The position numbers and the translations under genes were made by a program. The notes below the pieces were generated by a model. The model was not told the DNA's origin. It made no database searches and saw only the letters and a list, made by a program, of their open reading frames with translations. Shown piece after piece: positions 19,556 through 28,215 of a DNA stretch of 45,175 nt. Each line of letters starts with the position of its first letter. Position 1 is the stretch's first letter. Source of the stretch: a virus. The stretch lies in the IMG/VR virus record IMGVR_UViG_3300047560_000330, positions 1 to 45,175 of that record. One strand, given 5' to 3'.

Positions 19556-20110
19556 ATGCGTAGACCCAAGTCCCATGATCGTCGTTACAAGAAGTCCATC
19601 TGGACTCAGAACCAGAAGCTACAAGCTGTCAGTACGTACCTGATGCTAGGTAACCTGGCTGAGACAGCTGTTGTAACGGGAGTACCTCTTCCTACATTGA
19701 AGATGTGGAAGACTACTGACTGGTTCAAGGAATACGCTCTTCAGCTTCAGTCTGAGGATGTTCAACAGATGTCTTCTTCTATGAAGAAGGTTATTGACAA
19801 AGCTCTTAAAGCTGTTGAAGATCGTTTAGACCTGGGTGATGCTCAGTTTGATCAACGTACTGGTGGGATTGTTAGGGTTCCTGTTAAGGCTCACGTAGCC
19901 TTGAAGATCACTACTGATCTAATGACTAAGCAAGAGAAGCTCTTAGCTAACCCCGTTAAAGAGCAGGTTGAGAAGACTATTGATGATCGTCTGCTTAAGC
20001 TGTCAGAGGAGTTTGCTAAGTTTGCTAGTGGCAAGTTATCCAATGCCGTACCTGTAGATGTGGAGGTTCGGGAACTGAACCGGACGGAGGCTAAGGTTGT
20101 CACGCCTTAA
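19556..20110 (+). CDS. terS: Terminase small subunit
   Basis: This is a 184-residue protein. The basic N-terminus and a helix-turn-helix-like segment (KLQAVSTYLMLGNLAETAVV, then GVPLPTLKMWKTTDWF) match the DNA-recognition part of small terminases. A helical oligomerisation region follows. It selects phage DNA for packaging and hands it to the large subunit, whose gene follows with a 14-base overlap. AGGAG lies seven bases upstream of the ATG. The operator-like repeat and -10 element sit just before it. Confidence 0.82.
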   Translation: MRRPKSHDRRYKKSIWTQNQKLQAVSTYLMLGNLAETAVVTGVPLPTLKMWKTTDWFKEYALQLQSEDVQQMSSSMKKVIDKALKAVEDRLDLGDAQFDQRTGGIVRVPVKAHVALKITTDLMTKQEKLLANPVKEQVEKTIDDRLLKLSEEFAKFASGKLSNAVPVDVEVRELNRTEAKVVTP

Positions 20111-21611
20111 TGCCAGTGTTATGGAGGGCTTTGTTAACTCAGTCCTTCGTAAGAACTTTGATAGACCTGCTGAGACACCTCAGTTTCACAAAGAAATTTG
20201 GGAACTTGTTACTAGTAACAATCGGCAGGTAGCTATCGCTGCTCCTCGTTACCATGCCAAGTCTACGGCTGTAACCCATGCCTACACCCTAGCTTCAGTC
20301 CTATTCAGGGAGTCTCGGTATGTCCTCATTGTGTCAGACACGGTATCGCAAGCTGTTCAATTCCTTGGGGATGTTAAGAAGGAACTCTTGGATAACGAAG
20401 ACCTCAGATCGCTATTCGCTATATCTTCGTTTCCGAAGGATACGGAAGACGATCTCATTGTCGAGATGGAAGACGGGTACACCTTCAGGATACAAGCGAA
20501 GGGAAGTGAGCAGAAGCTTCGTGGTCTAAAGTGGGCTAACCTACGTCCTGATCTAGTCATCGGTGATGACATGGAAAACGACGAGATTGTTATGAACAAG
20601 GATCGACGCATGAAGTTCAAGCGTTGGTTCTATGGTGCTTTAATCCCTTGCGTAGCTTCATCTGGCAAGATTAGGATTGTTGGAACCATCCTTCACCTAG
20701 ACAGTCTGCTTGAAAACTTGATGCCAGCTACTCAGCTTAGCTCCCACAAGGGAGTCAAAGACCTGGTACGGGAAGACCTCAAAGAGTATTCTAGGAACGT
20801 CTTACCCTGGAAGTCTGTTAAGTATCGTGCCCATACTGACGACTTTAAGACCTTGCTATGGCCTGAGATGAAGACTGCTGAGCAGTTCAAACTGCTTAAA
20901 GAGGACTATGTACGTCAAGGTCTGGCTGACATTTACTCCCAAGAGATGTTAAACATCCCACTGGATGTGGGTGACACGTTCTTTACTAAGGCTGACTTTC
21001 AAGCTATCAAACCTGATGAGGCTAAGAAGAAGCTGGTCTACTACGCTACCTGTGACTTGGCTGTATCCCAGTCACAACGGGCTGACTACTCTGCTTTTGT
21101 TGTAGGCGGTATGGATGAAGACGGAAAGCTGTACTGTAAGCATGTCATCAATCAGCGTATGGACGCATTGGAGATTGTGGATACAATCCTGATGATTCAA
21201 CGGATTTATAAGCCTGTACTCTTTGGATTTGAACAGGGAACCATCCAGAAGTCTCTTGGCCCATTTCTTAATGAAGCGATGCTCAAGCGCAACGAGTTTG
21301 TCAACATTGTTCTACTCAAGCCTAGTGGTGACAAACTGACCCGTGCTAGAAGCGTCCAAGCTCGTATGAGAAGCGGGGCTTGTCGTTTTGACAAAGACGC
21401 AGATTGGTACCAACCTTTTGAAGACCAGCTACTACGGTTTCCTAGGGACAAGCATGACGACCAGGTTGACGCTTGGGCTTATCTTGGTCTTATGCTCGAT
21501 AGGATGTGGGAAGCACCTACTGAAAAAGAAATCGAAGAAGAAGAGTACAGGACTTATGTTTCTGAAAGTATTGGTGTAGACTTAGGCCGATCCTCTGTTT
21601 GTGGGTATTAG
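20097..21611 (+). CDS. terL: Terminase large subunit
   Basis: This is a 504-residue packaging motor and nuclease. The ATPase has a Walker A-type segment APRYHAKST (about residues 49-57) and Walker B LVIGDDMEND (about 151-160). The C-terminal RNase H-like nuclease has CDLAVSQSQRADYSAFVVG (about 321-339) and KHDDQVDAWAYLGL (about 457-470), supplying the metal-binding Asp residues. I take the TTG at 20097 as start because GGAGG lies six to seven bases before it. The ATG at 20121 has no ribosome site. A palindrome copy at 20208 encodes Val-Thr-Ser-Asn near the N-terminus. Confidence 0.92.
   Translation: MSRLNASVMEGFVNSVLRKNFDRPAETPQFHKEIWELVTSNNRQVAIAAPRYHAKSTAVTHAYTLASVLFRESRYVLIVSDTVSQAVQFLGDVKKELLDNEDLRSLFAISSFPKDTEDDLIVEMEDGYTFRIQAKGSEQKLRGLKWANLRPDLVIGDDMENDEIVMNKDRRMKFKRWFYGALIPCVASSGKIRIVGTILHLDSLLENLMPATQLSSHKGVKDLVREDLKEYSRNVLPWKSVKYRAHTDDFKTLLWPEMKTAEQFKLLKEDYVRQGLADIYSQEMLNIPLDVGDTFFTKADFQAIKPDEAKKKLVYYATCDLAVSQSQRADYSAFVVGGMDEDGKLYCKHVINQRMDALEIVDTILMIQRIYKPVLFGFEQGTIQKSLGPFLNEAMLKRNEFVNIVLLKPSGDKLTRARSVQARMRSGACRFDKDADWYQPFEDQLLRFPRDKHDDQVDAWAYLGLMLDRMWEAPTEKEIEEEEYRTYVSESIGVDLGRSSVCGY
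20208..20219. repeat. 12-base palindrome GTTACTAGTAAC, copy 3
   Basis: An exact copy within the terminase large subunit gene, read as Val-Thr-Ser-Asn, about 12 codons before the Walker A segment. Confidence 0.9.
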
Positions 21612-21613
21612 AT

Positions 21614-23698
21614 ATGCAACTCAAAGATAAATTCAAAGTTGAAGACCTCATGTATGAGGCCAACATTGCCGAGCTTCTGTGTGAACAGGACTTGTCTGCT
21701 ATTGGTTCTCAGGTCGTTAAAGACTTTGAAAACGATTTGCTATCTCGTAACACTTGGGAGAAGCGTACCGAAGCTTCCCTAGAACTTGCCTTACAAGTTG
21801 CCAAGACTAAGAACTTTCCTTGGGCTAATGCTTCAAACGTTAAGTTCCCCCTCATCACTATTGCTGCTCTGCAATACCATGCACGTAGCTACCCAGTACT
21901 GATTGACAGTGATCTGCCAGTTAAGTGCCGTGTAGTTGGTGAAGACAAAGACGGTTTGCGATCTGCTCGTGCAGCTCGTGTTGAGAATCACATGAGCTAC
22001 CAGCTTCTTGAAGAAGACGAAGACTGGGAAGGCGAGATGGATAAAGTCTTGATTACACAGCCTATCGTTGGTTGTGCATTCAAAAAGACTTATTACGATC
22101 CAGTTAAGAAGCACAACATCTCTGAGAACGTGTTGGCTAAAGACTTGGTAGTTAACTATTGGACTAAGAGTCTTGAGACTGCTCCCCGTGTTACACACGT
22201 TCTTCAAATGCAGAAGAATGAAATCTATGAGCGCACAGCTCGTGGACTGTGGTTAGAAGGTATCTCTGAAGGTCGTAGACAAGGTGACGCTTCTATCTTG
22301 GGTGCTAGTGGTTTGAAGCAAGCTCAAGATCGTGCTCAAGGTATGCAAGCACCTGAGCCTAACGACTCTAGTACCCCAATTGAAATTTTGGAACAGCACT
22401 GCTTCATTGACTTAGATGACGATGGCTACGCTGAACCCTACATTGTTTATGTACGTCGAGACAACAAGAAAGTTGCTCGCATTGTTGCTCGTTACACCAA
22501 AAATGATATTGAATACAACAAGAAAGGTGATGTCATCCTCAGCATCAAAGCTGAGCAATACTTCACCAAGTATCCATTTATCCCATCACCTGACGGTGGC
22601 TTCTATGATCTCGGCTTTGGGGTCTTGCTTGGACCACTCAACGAATCAATCAACACAATCATCAACCAGCTCGTCGATGCTGGCACTATGGCTAACACTG
22701 CTGGTGGATTCCTTAGCCGTGGTATCAAGCTACGTGGTGGCAACTACGCCTTCAATCCTATGGAATGGAAGCATGTAGACACAACTGGTGATGATCTGCG
22801 TAAGGGCATTGTTCCCTTGCCAGTACGTGAACCATCTCAAGTTATGTTTACGTTGTTGAACTTGTTGATCAACTACGGCGAACGTATTGGTGGATCAGTA
22901 GACATCTTGTCTGGTCAGAACCCAGGTCAGAACACTCCTGCTGAAACTACCCGTACTATGGCTGAGCAAGGCATGAAGATATTTAACGGTATCTTCAAAC
23001 GTACTCACCGCAGTTTGAAGCAAGAGTTCCGTAAGCTGTATCGTTTGAACCAAATCTTTATTTCTGAAAACACACCATACGTATCTAACTCACAAAGCGA
23101 AGGTATTGTGTTGGCTGATGACTACGCTGGCCCTGTTACAGATGTGATGCCTACTGCTGATCCAAGTGTGACTTCTGATTCACAACGTGTTCATCAAGCT
23201 ATGGCTATTGCCCAACGTGTACAAGCTACCCCAGGTTTGTATAACCGTTACGAAGCTGAATACATGTTCCTTAAGGCTATGAAGGTTACGAACATTGATC
23301 GTATCTTGCCTGATCCTAAGGGTCCTAATGCTGTCAAGCCTCCAATAAACCCTAAAGTTCAGATTGAACAAATGAAGCAACAAGCTAAACAAGCTCAAGC
23401 TGAACTTGATATGAAGATGGCTCTGTTGAAACTAATGAGCGAAGCTGAACTCAATCAAGCTAAGATTCAAAAGTTACAAGCAGAAGCTGAAGTACTTAAG
23501 ATTGGTGTCTTGCATGAGGGAGAGAAACTTCGTTTGCAAGAGATCAATACACAGATTGGTATGGCTCGTGAACGTCGTGAAGGGATTCTTAGTTCTATCC
23601 AAACTATGAATTCTGTTTACGAAACTATGAAACAAAGCCAAGAAGCAGCAGGTGAGCAGCCCCAGGAACAAATGGAGATGCCACAACTGCCTCAGTAA
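21614..23698 (+). CDS. Portal protein
   Basis: This is a 694-residue protein forming the dodecameric ring through which DNA enters and leaves the capsid. The order after terminase and the body sequence (PIEILEQHCFIDLDDDGYA, GGFLSRGIKLRGGNYAF, SGQNPGQNTPAETT, FNGIFKRTHRSLKQEF) fit large podophage portals. The last 120 residues are a Gln/Lys/Glu-rich coiled coil (QMKQQAKQAQAELDMKMAL), a likely barrel extension, ending in a Gln/Pro-rich tail. I start it at the ATG at 21614, just after the terminase stop. A TTG at 21599 overlaps that gene. Confidence 0.88.
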   Translation: MQLKDKFKVEDLMYEANIAELLCEQDLSAIGSQVVKDFENDLLSRNTWEKRTEASLELALQVAKTKNFPWANASNVKFPLITIAALQYHARSYPVLIDSDLPVKCRVVGEDKDGLRSARAARVENHMSYQLLEEDEDWEGEMDKVLITQPIVGCAFKKTYYDPVKKHNISENVLAKDLVVNYWTKSLETAPRVTHVLQMQKNEIYERTARGLWLEGISEGRRQGDASILGASGLKQAQDRAQGMQAPEPNDSSTPIEILEQHCFIDLDDDGYAEPYIVYVRRDNKKVARIVARYTKNDIEYNKKGDVILSIKAEQYFTKYPFIPSPDGGFYDLGFGVLLGPLNESINTIINQLVDAGTMANTAGGFLSRGIKLRGGNYAFNPMEWKHVDTTGDDLRKGIVPLPVREPSQVMFTLLNLLINYGERIGGSVDILSGQNPGQNTPAETTRTMAEQGMKIFNGIFKRTHRSLKQEFRKLYRLNQIFISENTPYVSNSQSEGIVLADDYAGPVTDVMPTADPSVTSDSQRVHQAMAIAQRVQATPGLYNRYEAEYMFLKAMKVTNIDRILPDPKGPNAVKPPINPKVQIEQMKQQAKQAQAELDMKMALLKLMSEAELNQAKIQKLQAEAEVLKIGVLHEGEKLRLQEINTQIGMARERREGILSSIQTMNSVYETMKQSQEAAGEQPQEQMEMPQLPQ

Positions 23699-23719
23699 GA
23701 GTTTTTAAAAGGAGAGAGA

Positions 23720-23950
23720 ATGGAAGCTGTAAGCCCCAGTACCTTTGAAGAGTGGCAACACCATCCTGTTACTAAACGTCTGATGAAGATGCTTAGTCAA
23801 GATCGTGAATCCATGAAAGAAGGTTTGATTAGTTCCTCGTATGAGGACGAATCAGAAGTTAAAGGTCGCTGTAGAGCTATCGCAATTATTCTAGATTTGG
23901 AATATGGCGATTTGTTTGAAGCAACACAAAAGGTAGAAACAAATGAGTAA
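23720..23950 (+). CDS. Small hypothetical protein after the portal
   Basis: This is a 76-residue protein (FEEWQHHPVTKRLMKML, then EDESEVKGRCRAIAIILDL). Small proteins with this WxxHPVTK-type opening often follow portal genes in podophages of this style. A role in head assembly is likely but not shown. AAAGGAGAG precedes the ATG, and the stop overlaps the co-chaperonin start. Confidence 0.68.
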   Translation: MEAVSPSTFEEWQHHPVTKRLMKMLSQDRESMKEGLISSSYEDESEVKGRCRAIAIILDLEYGDLFEATQKVETNE

Positions 23951-24290
23951 TGTGTCAGGTATTAACCCAGTAGGCAATCGTATCCTGCTGTTACCAATTG
24001 AAGTGCAACAGAAGTCTGCAAGCGGGATTATCCTTGCTACAGAAGAAACTAGTGCACGTGAACAGATGGCTAATACCTCTGGTATTGTTGTCGCTATGGG
24101 TAACGAATGTTACGAAGACTATCCTAGTCCTTGGTGTGCTATCGGGGATAAAGTTGTTTTTGCTAAGTATGCTGGTCTTATGTATCTTGGTAAAGATGGT
24201 AAGCAATACCGCATGATCAACGACCTAGACGTTACTGGCACTTTGGATGCTGACGTTGACGTGGTTGATATTCATTTGGCAACGAAGTAA
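23943..24290 (+). CDS. GroES-like co-chaperonin
   Basis: This is a 115-residue protein. INPVGNRILLLPIEVQQKS (about residues 6-24), SGIILATEE as the mobile-loop region, GIVVAMGN (about 46-53) and IGDKVVFAKYAGLMY (about 67-81) follow the beta-barrel pattern of GroES/Cpn10. It would cap the host GroEL ring and fold phage proteins, as T4 gp31 does. No chaperonin large subunit is encoded here. Its place between portal and scaffold genes points to capsid folding as the likely purpose. Confidence 0.8.
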   Translation: MSNVSGINPVGNRILLLPIEVQQKSASGIILATEETSAREQMANTSGIVVAMGNECYEDYPSPWCAIGDKVVFAKYAGLMYLGKDGKQYRMINDLDVTGTLDADVDVVDIHLATK

Positions 24291-24304
24291 TTTAGGAGTA
24301 AGAT

Positions 24305-25135
24305 ATGAGCGAAGAAAATGTTACTAGTAACGAAGTCGCACCTGAAGTCGTAAAAGAAGCAGAGTCACAAGGTTGGGTTCCTAAAGAACGTTTCCGTGGC
24401 AATGAGTCTGACTGGGTAGATGCTGATACTTTTGTAAAGCGTGGTCGTGAGATTCTTCCTATTCTGCGTAAGAATAATGAGAACCTTATTAAAGACTTGC
24501 AGCACACTAAGGAACAGCTTAAAGAGTTTCGTGAAGCAGCAGAAGAGTTTAAGAAATTCCAGAAAGAAGCTTACGAGCGTAAAGCTGGAGAATACGAAAA
24601 ACGTATTCAAGAGATTAAGGAAAGCCGTGCCCAAGCTATTAGCGACGGTGATGGTCAGAAAGTCAATGCTCTAGATGATGCGTTAGACCAAGCAAAAGAA
24701 GAACACAAAGAAGCTTTGCAAGCCGTTAAGGATGCTGATAAGCCTTCTGTTGAAGCACCTGCACCTGCTTCAATTGATCCTGGACTTCAGGCTTGGTTGG
24801 ACACTAACAGTTGGTTCGGACAGGATAAGCGAATGACAGCAGTAGCTAACGGGATTGGCGAAAGTATTCGTTTGGAGTTTCCAATGCTTAAAGGTCAAGC
24901 CTTCCTAGATAAGCTTGATGAAGTGTTAGCAGAAGAACTTCCTAATAAGTTTGGCAACAAGAAGCAAAGTCCTACTAGTCGAGTTGAATCTGGTTCAGGT
25001 CGTCAAAGTCGTGGTGGCAGCAATGCCCAGTCTTATGACAACTTACCAGCTGACGCTAAAGCAGCTTGCGACAAGTTCGTTAAACAGAAGCTGATGACTA
25101 GAGAAGAATACGTTCAATCGTATGACTGGTCTTGA
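24305..25135 (+). CDS. Capsid scaffolding protein
   Basis: This is a 276-residue, highly charged protein. Residues about 60-150 form a long coiled coil (QHTKEQLKEFREAAEEFKKF, YEKRIQEIKESRAQAI), followed by a Pro/Ala linker and a folded region. It ends in a small basic helical tail (AACDKFVKQKLMTREEYVQS), the part of scaffolds that binds the capsid. It sits between portal and capsid genes. AGGAG precedes the start. A palindrome copy at 24320 encodes Val-Thr-Ser-Asn at residues 6-9. Confidence 0.8.
   Translation: MSEENVTSNEVAPEVVKEAESQGWVPKERFRGNESDWVDADTFVKRGREILPILRKNNENLIKDLQHTKEQLKEFREAAEEFKKFQKEAYERKAGEYEKRIQEIKESRAQAISDGDGQKVNALDDALDQAKEEHKEALQAVKDADKPSVEAPAPASIDPGLQAWLDTNSWFGQDKRMTAVANGIGESIRLEFPMLKGQAFLDKLDEVLAEELPNKFGNKKQSPTSRVESGSGRQSRGGSNAQSYDNLPADAKAACDKFVKQKLMTREEYVQSYDWS
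24320..24331. repeat. 12-base palindrome GTTACTAGTAAC, copy 4
   Basis: An exact copy six codons into the scaffold gene, read as Val-Thr-Ser-Asn. Confidence 0.9.
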
Positions 25136-25163
25136 TTTGTAAGTAAACTGAAAGGAAATTATT

Positions 25164-25679
25164 ATGCCCCGCGCACTAAATGAGTTTGAAAAACGTGATC
25201 GTCTTATTGCTAAAGCAGAAGAACGCAATGCTGTAACAGTAGCGGCTTCTACACCAGCAGCAGATGGTACAACTCGAAAACGCCGTAATACCTTTAATGG
25301 TACGGAAGCCAAGTTAAGTGTCCGTCAACAGATACCAGGTTATCACCTCCATGTCTTCACAGACACTGGAAGTCGCATTCAAGAAGCTATGGATAGTGGC
25401 TACGAGTTTGTCCGACCTGCTGAAGTTGGTGGCGTGAGTGAAAACGTAGTGTCCCGTAATGGTGACCTCGGAGAAAGAATTCGGTACCTCGTAAACCCTC
25501 GTGCTACTGGCTCGGAGCAATACGGATACTTAATGAAGATTCGGCAAGAATGGTATGAGGAAGATCAAGCTGAGCTTCAGGCTAAAAACAATCGCATTGA
25601 TAATGCTATCCGTAAGGGAAAGATCACGGGTGAGAATCCGTCGTTCTATGAACCTACAGGTGGTATTAAAATTTCTTAA
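25164..25679 (+). CDS. Putative head protein of unknown role
   Basis: This is a 171-residue protein. A basic helical N-terminus (EFEKRDRLIAKAEERNA) precedes a beta-rich middle (QQIPGYHLHVFTDTGSRIQ, GYEFVRPAEVGG). A helical stretch then leads to the end. The position between scaffold and capsid-associated genes suggests a minor head or assembly protein. I recall similar unnamed proteins in environmental podophages. AAAGGA precedes the ATG. Confidence 0.65.
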   Translation: MPRALNEFEKRDRLIAKAEERNAVTVAASTPAADGTTRKRRNTFNGTEAKLSVRQQIPGYHLHVFTDTGSRIQEAMDSGYEFVRPAEVGGVSENVVSRNGDLGERIRYLVNPRATGSEQYGYLMKIRQEWYEEDQAELQAKNNRIDNAIRKGKITGENPSFYEPTGGIKIS

Positions 25680-25696
25680 CGTACAAGGAGTCTTAA

Positions 25697-26320
25697 ATGG
25701 CTAACGTATCTCGCCCTCGCGGTCTGTCTCCAGTAGGTACAACTACTGGTGCAGCCTTTAACGAGCAAGGTCAATTGTTCGCAATCGCTAGTGATTCTTC
25801 TAACACATACGCCATTGGCGATGTGGTGAAGTTCACTGCTGGTTCCGATGCAAACGGCGTTGCTTATGTCACCAAAGTGACTGCTGACACTGATTTGCCT
25901 TTGGGCGTTATTGTCGGTATCCGTCCTGCCGATCCAGGTGTAAGCCTGCAAGGTACTAACATTGATTTGTCGAAGCTGTATCTCTCTAAGAGTTCTGGCA
26001 CTCGCTACGTCTATGTGACTACCGATCCAAGCATCATCTACGAAGCTGAAGCTGATAGCTACGCTTTGGCTGATGTGTGGAAGAATGCAGGTGCCAACTG
26101 GACTGCTGACCAAACATCTACTTTGTCGCAATCGTCACCCCAATCTAGCACTACCGTTAAAGCTTCGACTATCGTTGCTCAAGGTAGCTCTGGCTCTTTG
26201 GGTCTGCCTTTTACGATCATTGGTTTGGCTCAACGTGCTGATAACGCCGCTGGCGCTTACGCTAAAGTACAGTTGATTTTCAACAAGTCTCAGTACAAGC
26301 AAGCCCAAGGCACTGCTTAA
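25697..26320 (+). CDS. Putative capsid decoration protein
   Basis: This is a 207-residue, beta-rich, Ser/Thr/Ala-rich protein. It opens with MANVSRPRGLSPVGTTTG and has AIGDVVKFTAGSDANGVAY and GLPFTIIGLAQRADNAAG. The gene lies directly upstream of the major capsid gene, the usual place for head-decoration or auxiliary head proteins. It is followed by a good ribosome site for the capsid gene. The function is inferred from composition and position. Confidence 0.65.
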   Translation: MANVSRPRGLSPVGTTTGAAFNEQGQLFAIASDSSNTYAIGDVVKFTAGSDANGVAYVTKVTADTDLPLGVIVGIRPADPGVSLQGTNIDLSKLYLSKSSGTRYVYVTTDPSIIYEAEADSYALADVWKNAGANWTADQTSTLSQSSPQSSTTVKASTIVAQGSSGSLGLPFTIIGLAQRADNAAGAYAKVQLIFNKSQYKQAQGTA

Positions 26321-26347
26321 TCTATAGCCTATTAAAGGAGAAATATT

Positions 26348-27268
26348 ATGGCTGGCGTTATTACTACTGGTTCCCATCCCAAGGCTCTGTGGCCTGGCAT
26401 CAAAGCTTGGTGGGGTCAAACTTATGCAGAGCATCCAGAAGAGTACATCGACTTGTTCGATAAAGACACTTCTACCCAAAACTATGAAGAAGACGTTCAA
26501 TTGTCTGGCTTCGGTTTGGTGCCTGTTAAAGATCAAGGCGTGGGCACTCAGTACGACTCTGAAATCCAAGGCTTCGTTACACGTTACACCCACGTTGCTT
26601 ACAGCATGGGTTACATCGTGACTAAAGAAGAAATGGATGACAACCTGTACGAAACAGTGTCTAAGAAACGTGCTGCTGCATTGGCTATGTCTTTCCGTCA
26701 AACGAAAGAAAACATTGCTGCTAACGTTTACAACCGTGCTTTCAACAGCACATATAAAGGTGGTGACGGTGTTGAGTTGTGTTCTACAGCTCACCCTAAC
26801 ACTGCTGGCGGTACTTGGTCTAATAAGCCTACCGTTGACGTTGACTTGTCGGAAGCTTCTTTGGAAGATGCAGTGGTCGCAATCATGGGTCTGCAAAACG
26901 ACCGTGGTTTGTTGATTGCTATCCAACCAAAGAGCTTGCACATTGCTCGTCAAGAAGTGTTTAATGCTCAACGCATTCTGCACTCTAACTACCAGACAGG
27001 TAATGCCAACAACGACATCAACGTGATTTCGTCTGGCAAGTACATCCCTGGTGGCTTTAAAGTGAACCACTACTTCACAAGCCCACACGCTTGGTTTATC
27101 CGTAACACCCTCCCAGGTGGTACTGGTATGAAGTACTATGAGCGTCACGCTGTCACGTTTGATCAAGACAATGACTTTGATACTATGAACGCTAAAGCCA
27201 AAGGCTACGAGCGTTATAGCTTCGGTTGGTCTGATCCCCGTGCTGTGTACGGTTCTAACGGTCCTTAA
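26348..27268 (+). CDS. Major capsid protein
   Basis: This is a 306-residue protein, probably of the HK97 fold. FKQTYAEH-like openings, VKDQGVGTQYDSEIQGF-type beta segments and GYIVTKEEMDDNLYE followed by a long helix (KRAAALAMSFRQTKENIAAN) are typical of phage capsid subunits, as is FVKNHYFTSPHAWF-style packing near the end. It sits after scaffold and decoration genes, has AGGAG before its ATG and is followed by a strong terminator, as expected for the most abundant late protein. The family assignment rests on pattern and context. Confidence 0.82.
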   Translation: MAGVITTGSHPKALWPGIKAWWGQTYAEHPEEYIDLFDKDTSTQNYEEDVQLSGFGLVPVKDQGVGTQYDSEIQGFVTRYTHVAYSMGYIVTKEEMDDNLYETVSKKRAAALAMSFRQTKENIAANVYNRAFNSTYKGGDGVELCSTAHPNTAGGTWSNKPTVDVDLSEASLEDAVVAIMGLQNDRGLLIAIQPKSLHIARQEVFNAQRILHSNYQTGNANNDINVISSGKYIPGGFKVNHYFTSPHAWFIRNTLPGGTGMKYYERHAVTFDQDNDFDTMNAKAKGYERYSFGWSDPRAVYGSNGP

Positions 27269-27270
27269 TC

Positions 27271-27282
27271 GTTACTAGTAAC
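27271..27282. repeat. 12-base palindrome GTTACTAGTAAC, copy 5
   Basis: An exact copy in the gap between the capsid stop and the terminator. It is the only exact copy lying wholly outside coding sequence, so protein coding cannot explain its conservation here. Confidence 0.9.
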
Positions 27283-27283
27283 A

Positions 27284-27315
27284 AACCCCCTCTTTAATCG
27301 GAGGGGGTTCTTTCT
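27284..27315 (+). terminator. Rho-independent terminator after the capsid gene
   Basis: A nine-base-pair stem, AACCCCCTC with GAGGGGGTT, an eight-base loop and a T-rich tail (CTTTCT) on the plus strand. It would set a high level of capsid message relative to the tail genes downstream. Confidence 0.8.
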
Positions 27316-27329
27316 ATCTGGAGATTAGA

Positions 27330-27398
27330 ATGAGCTTCGAACGTCAAAAGGAAAAGGGCAAACGCCCTACTCCAAAACCACAACCACACAAAAAATAA
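27330..27398 (+). CDS. 22-residue basic, Pro-rich peptide
   Basis: A tiny frame, MSFERQKEKGKRPTPKPQP with a short His/Lys end, preceded by GGAG seven bases before the ATG and placed between two hairpins. It is strongly basic and probably unfolded. It may be a leader peptide or a real micro-protein. There is no comparative evidence. Confidence 0.35.
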   Translation: MSFERQKEKGKRPTPKPQPHKK

Positions 27399-27401
27399 TT
27401 G

Positions 27402-27416
27402 GGTTAGAATCTAACC
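27402..27416. other. Short perfect inverted repeat
   Basis: GGTTAGA-A-TCTAACC, a seven-base inverted repeat around one base. It follows the 22-residue frame and could be a regulator-binding site for the genes downstream. Confidence 0.4.
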
Positions 27417-27428
27417 GCAAGTCCGATG

Positions 27429-27458
27429 ACGCTCTACGGAGCGTTGTTTTTAACAACG
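27429..27458 (+). terminator. Overlapping hairpins, terminator-like
   Basis: ACGCTC-TACG-GAGCGT is followed by TGTTTTT, a weak terminator. A second stem, CGTTGTT-TTT-AACAACG (27442-27458), shares bases with its 3' arm, so only one can form at a time. They lie just before the ribosome site of the next gene. This fits an RNA switch or attenuator. Confidence 0.4.
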
Positions 27459-27473
27459 TCAAAGGAACCTATC

Positions 27474-28202
27474 ATGTCAGCTCCTACCCGATTCCTCAGT
27501 GGTGTTGCCACTGTCCCCGCTTCTCAACCTCTGGGTCAATACCCACACCACGATCCTTTCCACACTAGTGGTAATGCAGGTCTGGATGTTGTGTCGTACT
27601 CTAACGACTTCTTCAACATTGGTTCAACAACTTTAGACTGGACTATCACTGGTTCGTCTTCTACCTTTGCTACAACTGATGGCTTGGGTGGTGTTGCTCT
27701 TATTACCCCAGGTGCTTCTACAACCACAACCACTGTGGCTATGTCTCATTCTGGTTTCCAGTTTGTTGCTGGTCAAGACTTTTGGTATGTTTGCCGTATC
27801 AAGATGTCTGCTGTTAGCTCTACTAAAGCATTTACTTTTGGTCTGCAAAAAGGTTCTGGTGCAACTGGCTCTGCTACTGATGGTTTGTGGTTCACTAAGC
27901 CTGCATCTAGCACTAGTTTGAACTTGGTATCTGTAGTTAACAGCACCTCTACCACTTTGGTTACTGGCGTTACTACTTGTGCTGATAACACATACGTTGA
28001 CGTTGGTTTTTACTTTGATGGTGCTGACCTCTTGGTGTACTCTGCTGATGCAGTAGTAGCTCGTGTAGCTAACTGTACAGTTGGTGCTTCTGCTACCACC
28101 TTGACTAATGCTTTGTTGAACGTAGCCTTTAACGTGGTTCCCACTGCTACTGATACTTTGTCTGTTGACTACGTGTTGGCTGCTCAAGAAACCTCACGTT
28201 AA
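27474..28202 (+). CDS. Putative structural protein, beta-rich
   Basis: This is a 242-residue protein rich in Ser, Thr, Val and Gly. The patterning (DWTITGSSSTFATTDG, GLQKGSGATG, VDVGFYFDGADLLVYSAD) suggests a lectin-like jelly roll, as in head or tail adornments. AAGGA precedes the ATG at 27474. An in-frame ATG at 27426 lies in the upstream hairpin and is unlikely. It is the first gene after the capsid terminator. The exact role is not known. Confidence 0.62.
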   Translation: MSAPTRFLSGVATVPASQPLGQYPHHDPFHTSGNAGLDVVSYSNDFFNIGSTTLDWTITGSSSTFATTDGLGGVALITPGASTTTTTVAMSHSGFQFVAGQDFWYVCRIKMSAVSSTKAFTFGLQKGSGATGSATDGLWFTKPASSTSLNLVSVVNSTSTTLVTGVTTCADNTYVDVGFYFDGADLLVYSADAVVARVANCTVGASATTLTNALLNVAFNVVPTATDTLSVDYVLAAQETSR

Positions 28203-28215
28203 TTAGGAGAGTCAC

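Noticed and set aside
24048-24063. A second possible ParB site (TAGTGCACGTGAACAG).
   Set aside because: It shares only the CACGTGAA core and fails the outer consensus bases, and it lies in the co-chaperonin coding sequence.
26135-27166. A 343-codon minus-strand frame opposite the capsid gene.
   Set aside because: It is the mirror of the strongly supported capsid gene and has no matching neighbours or ribosome site on that strand.
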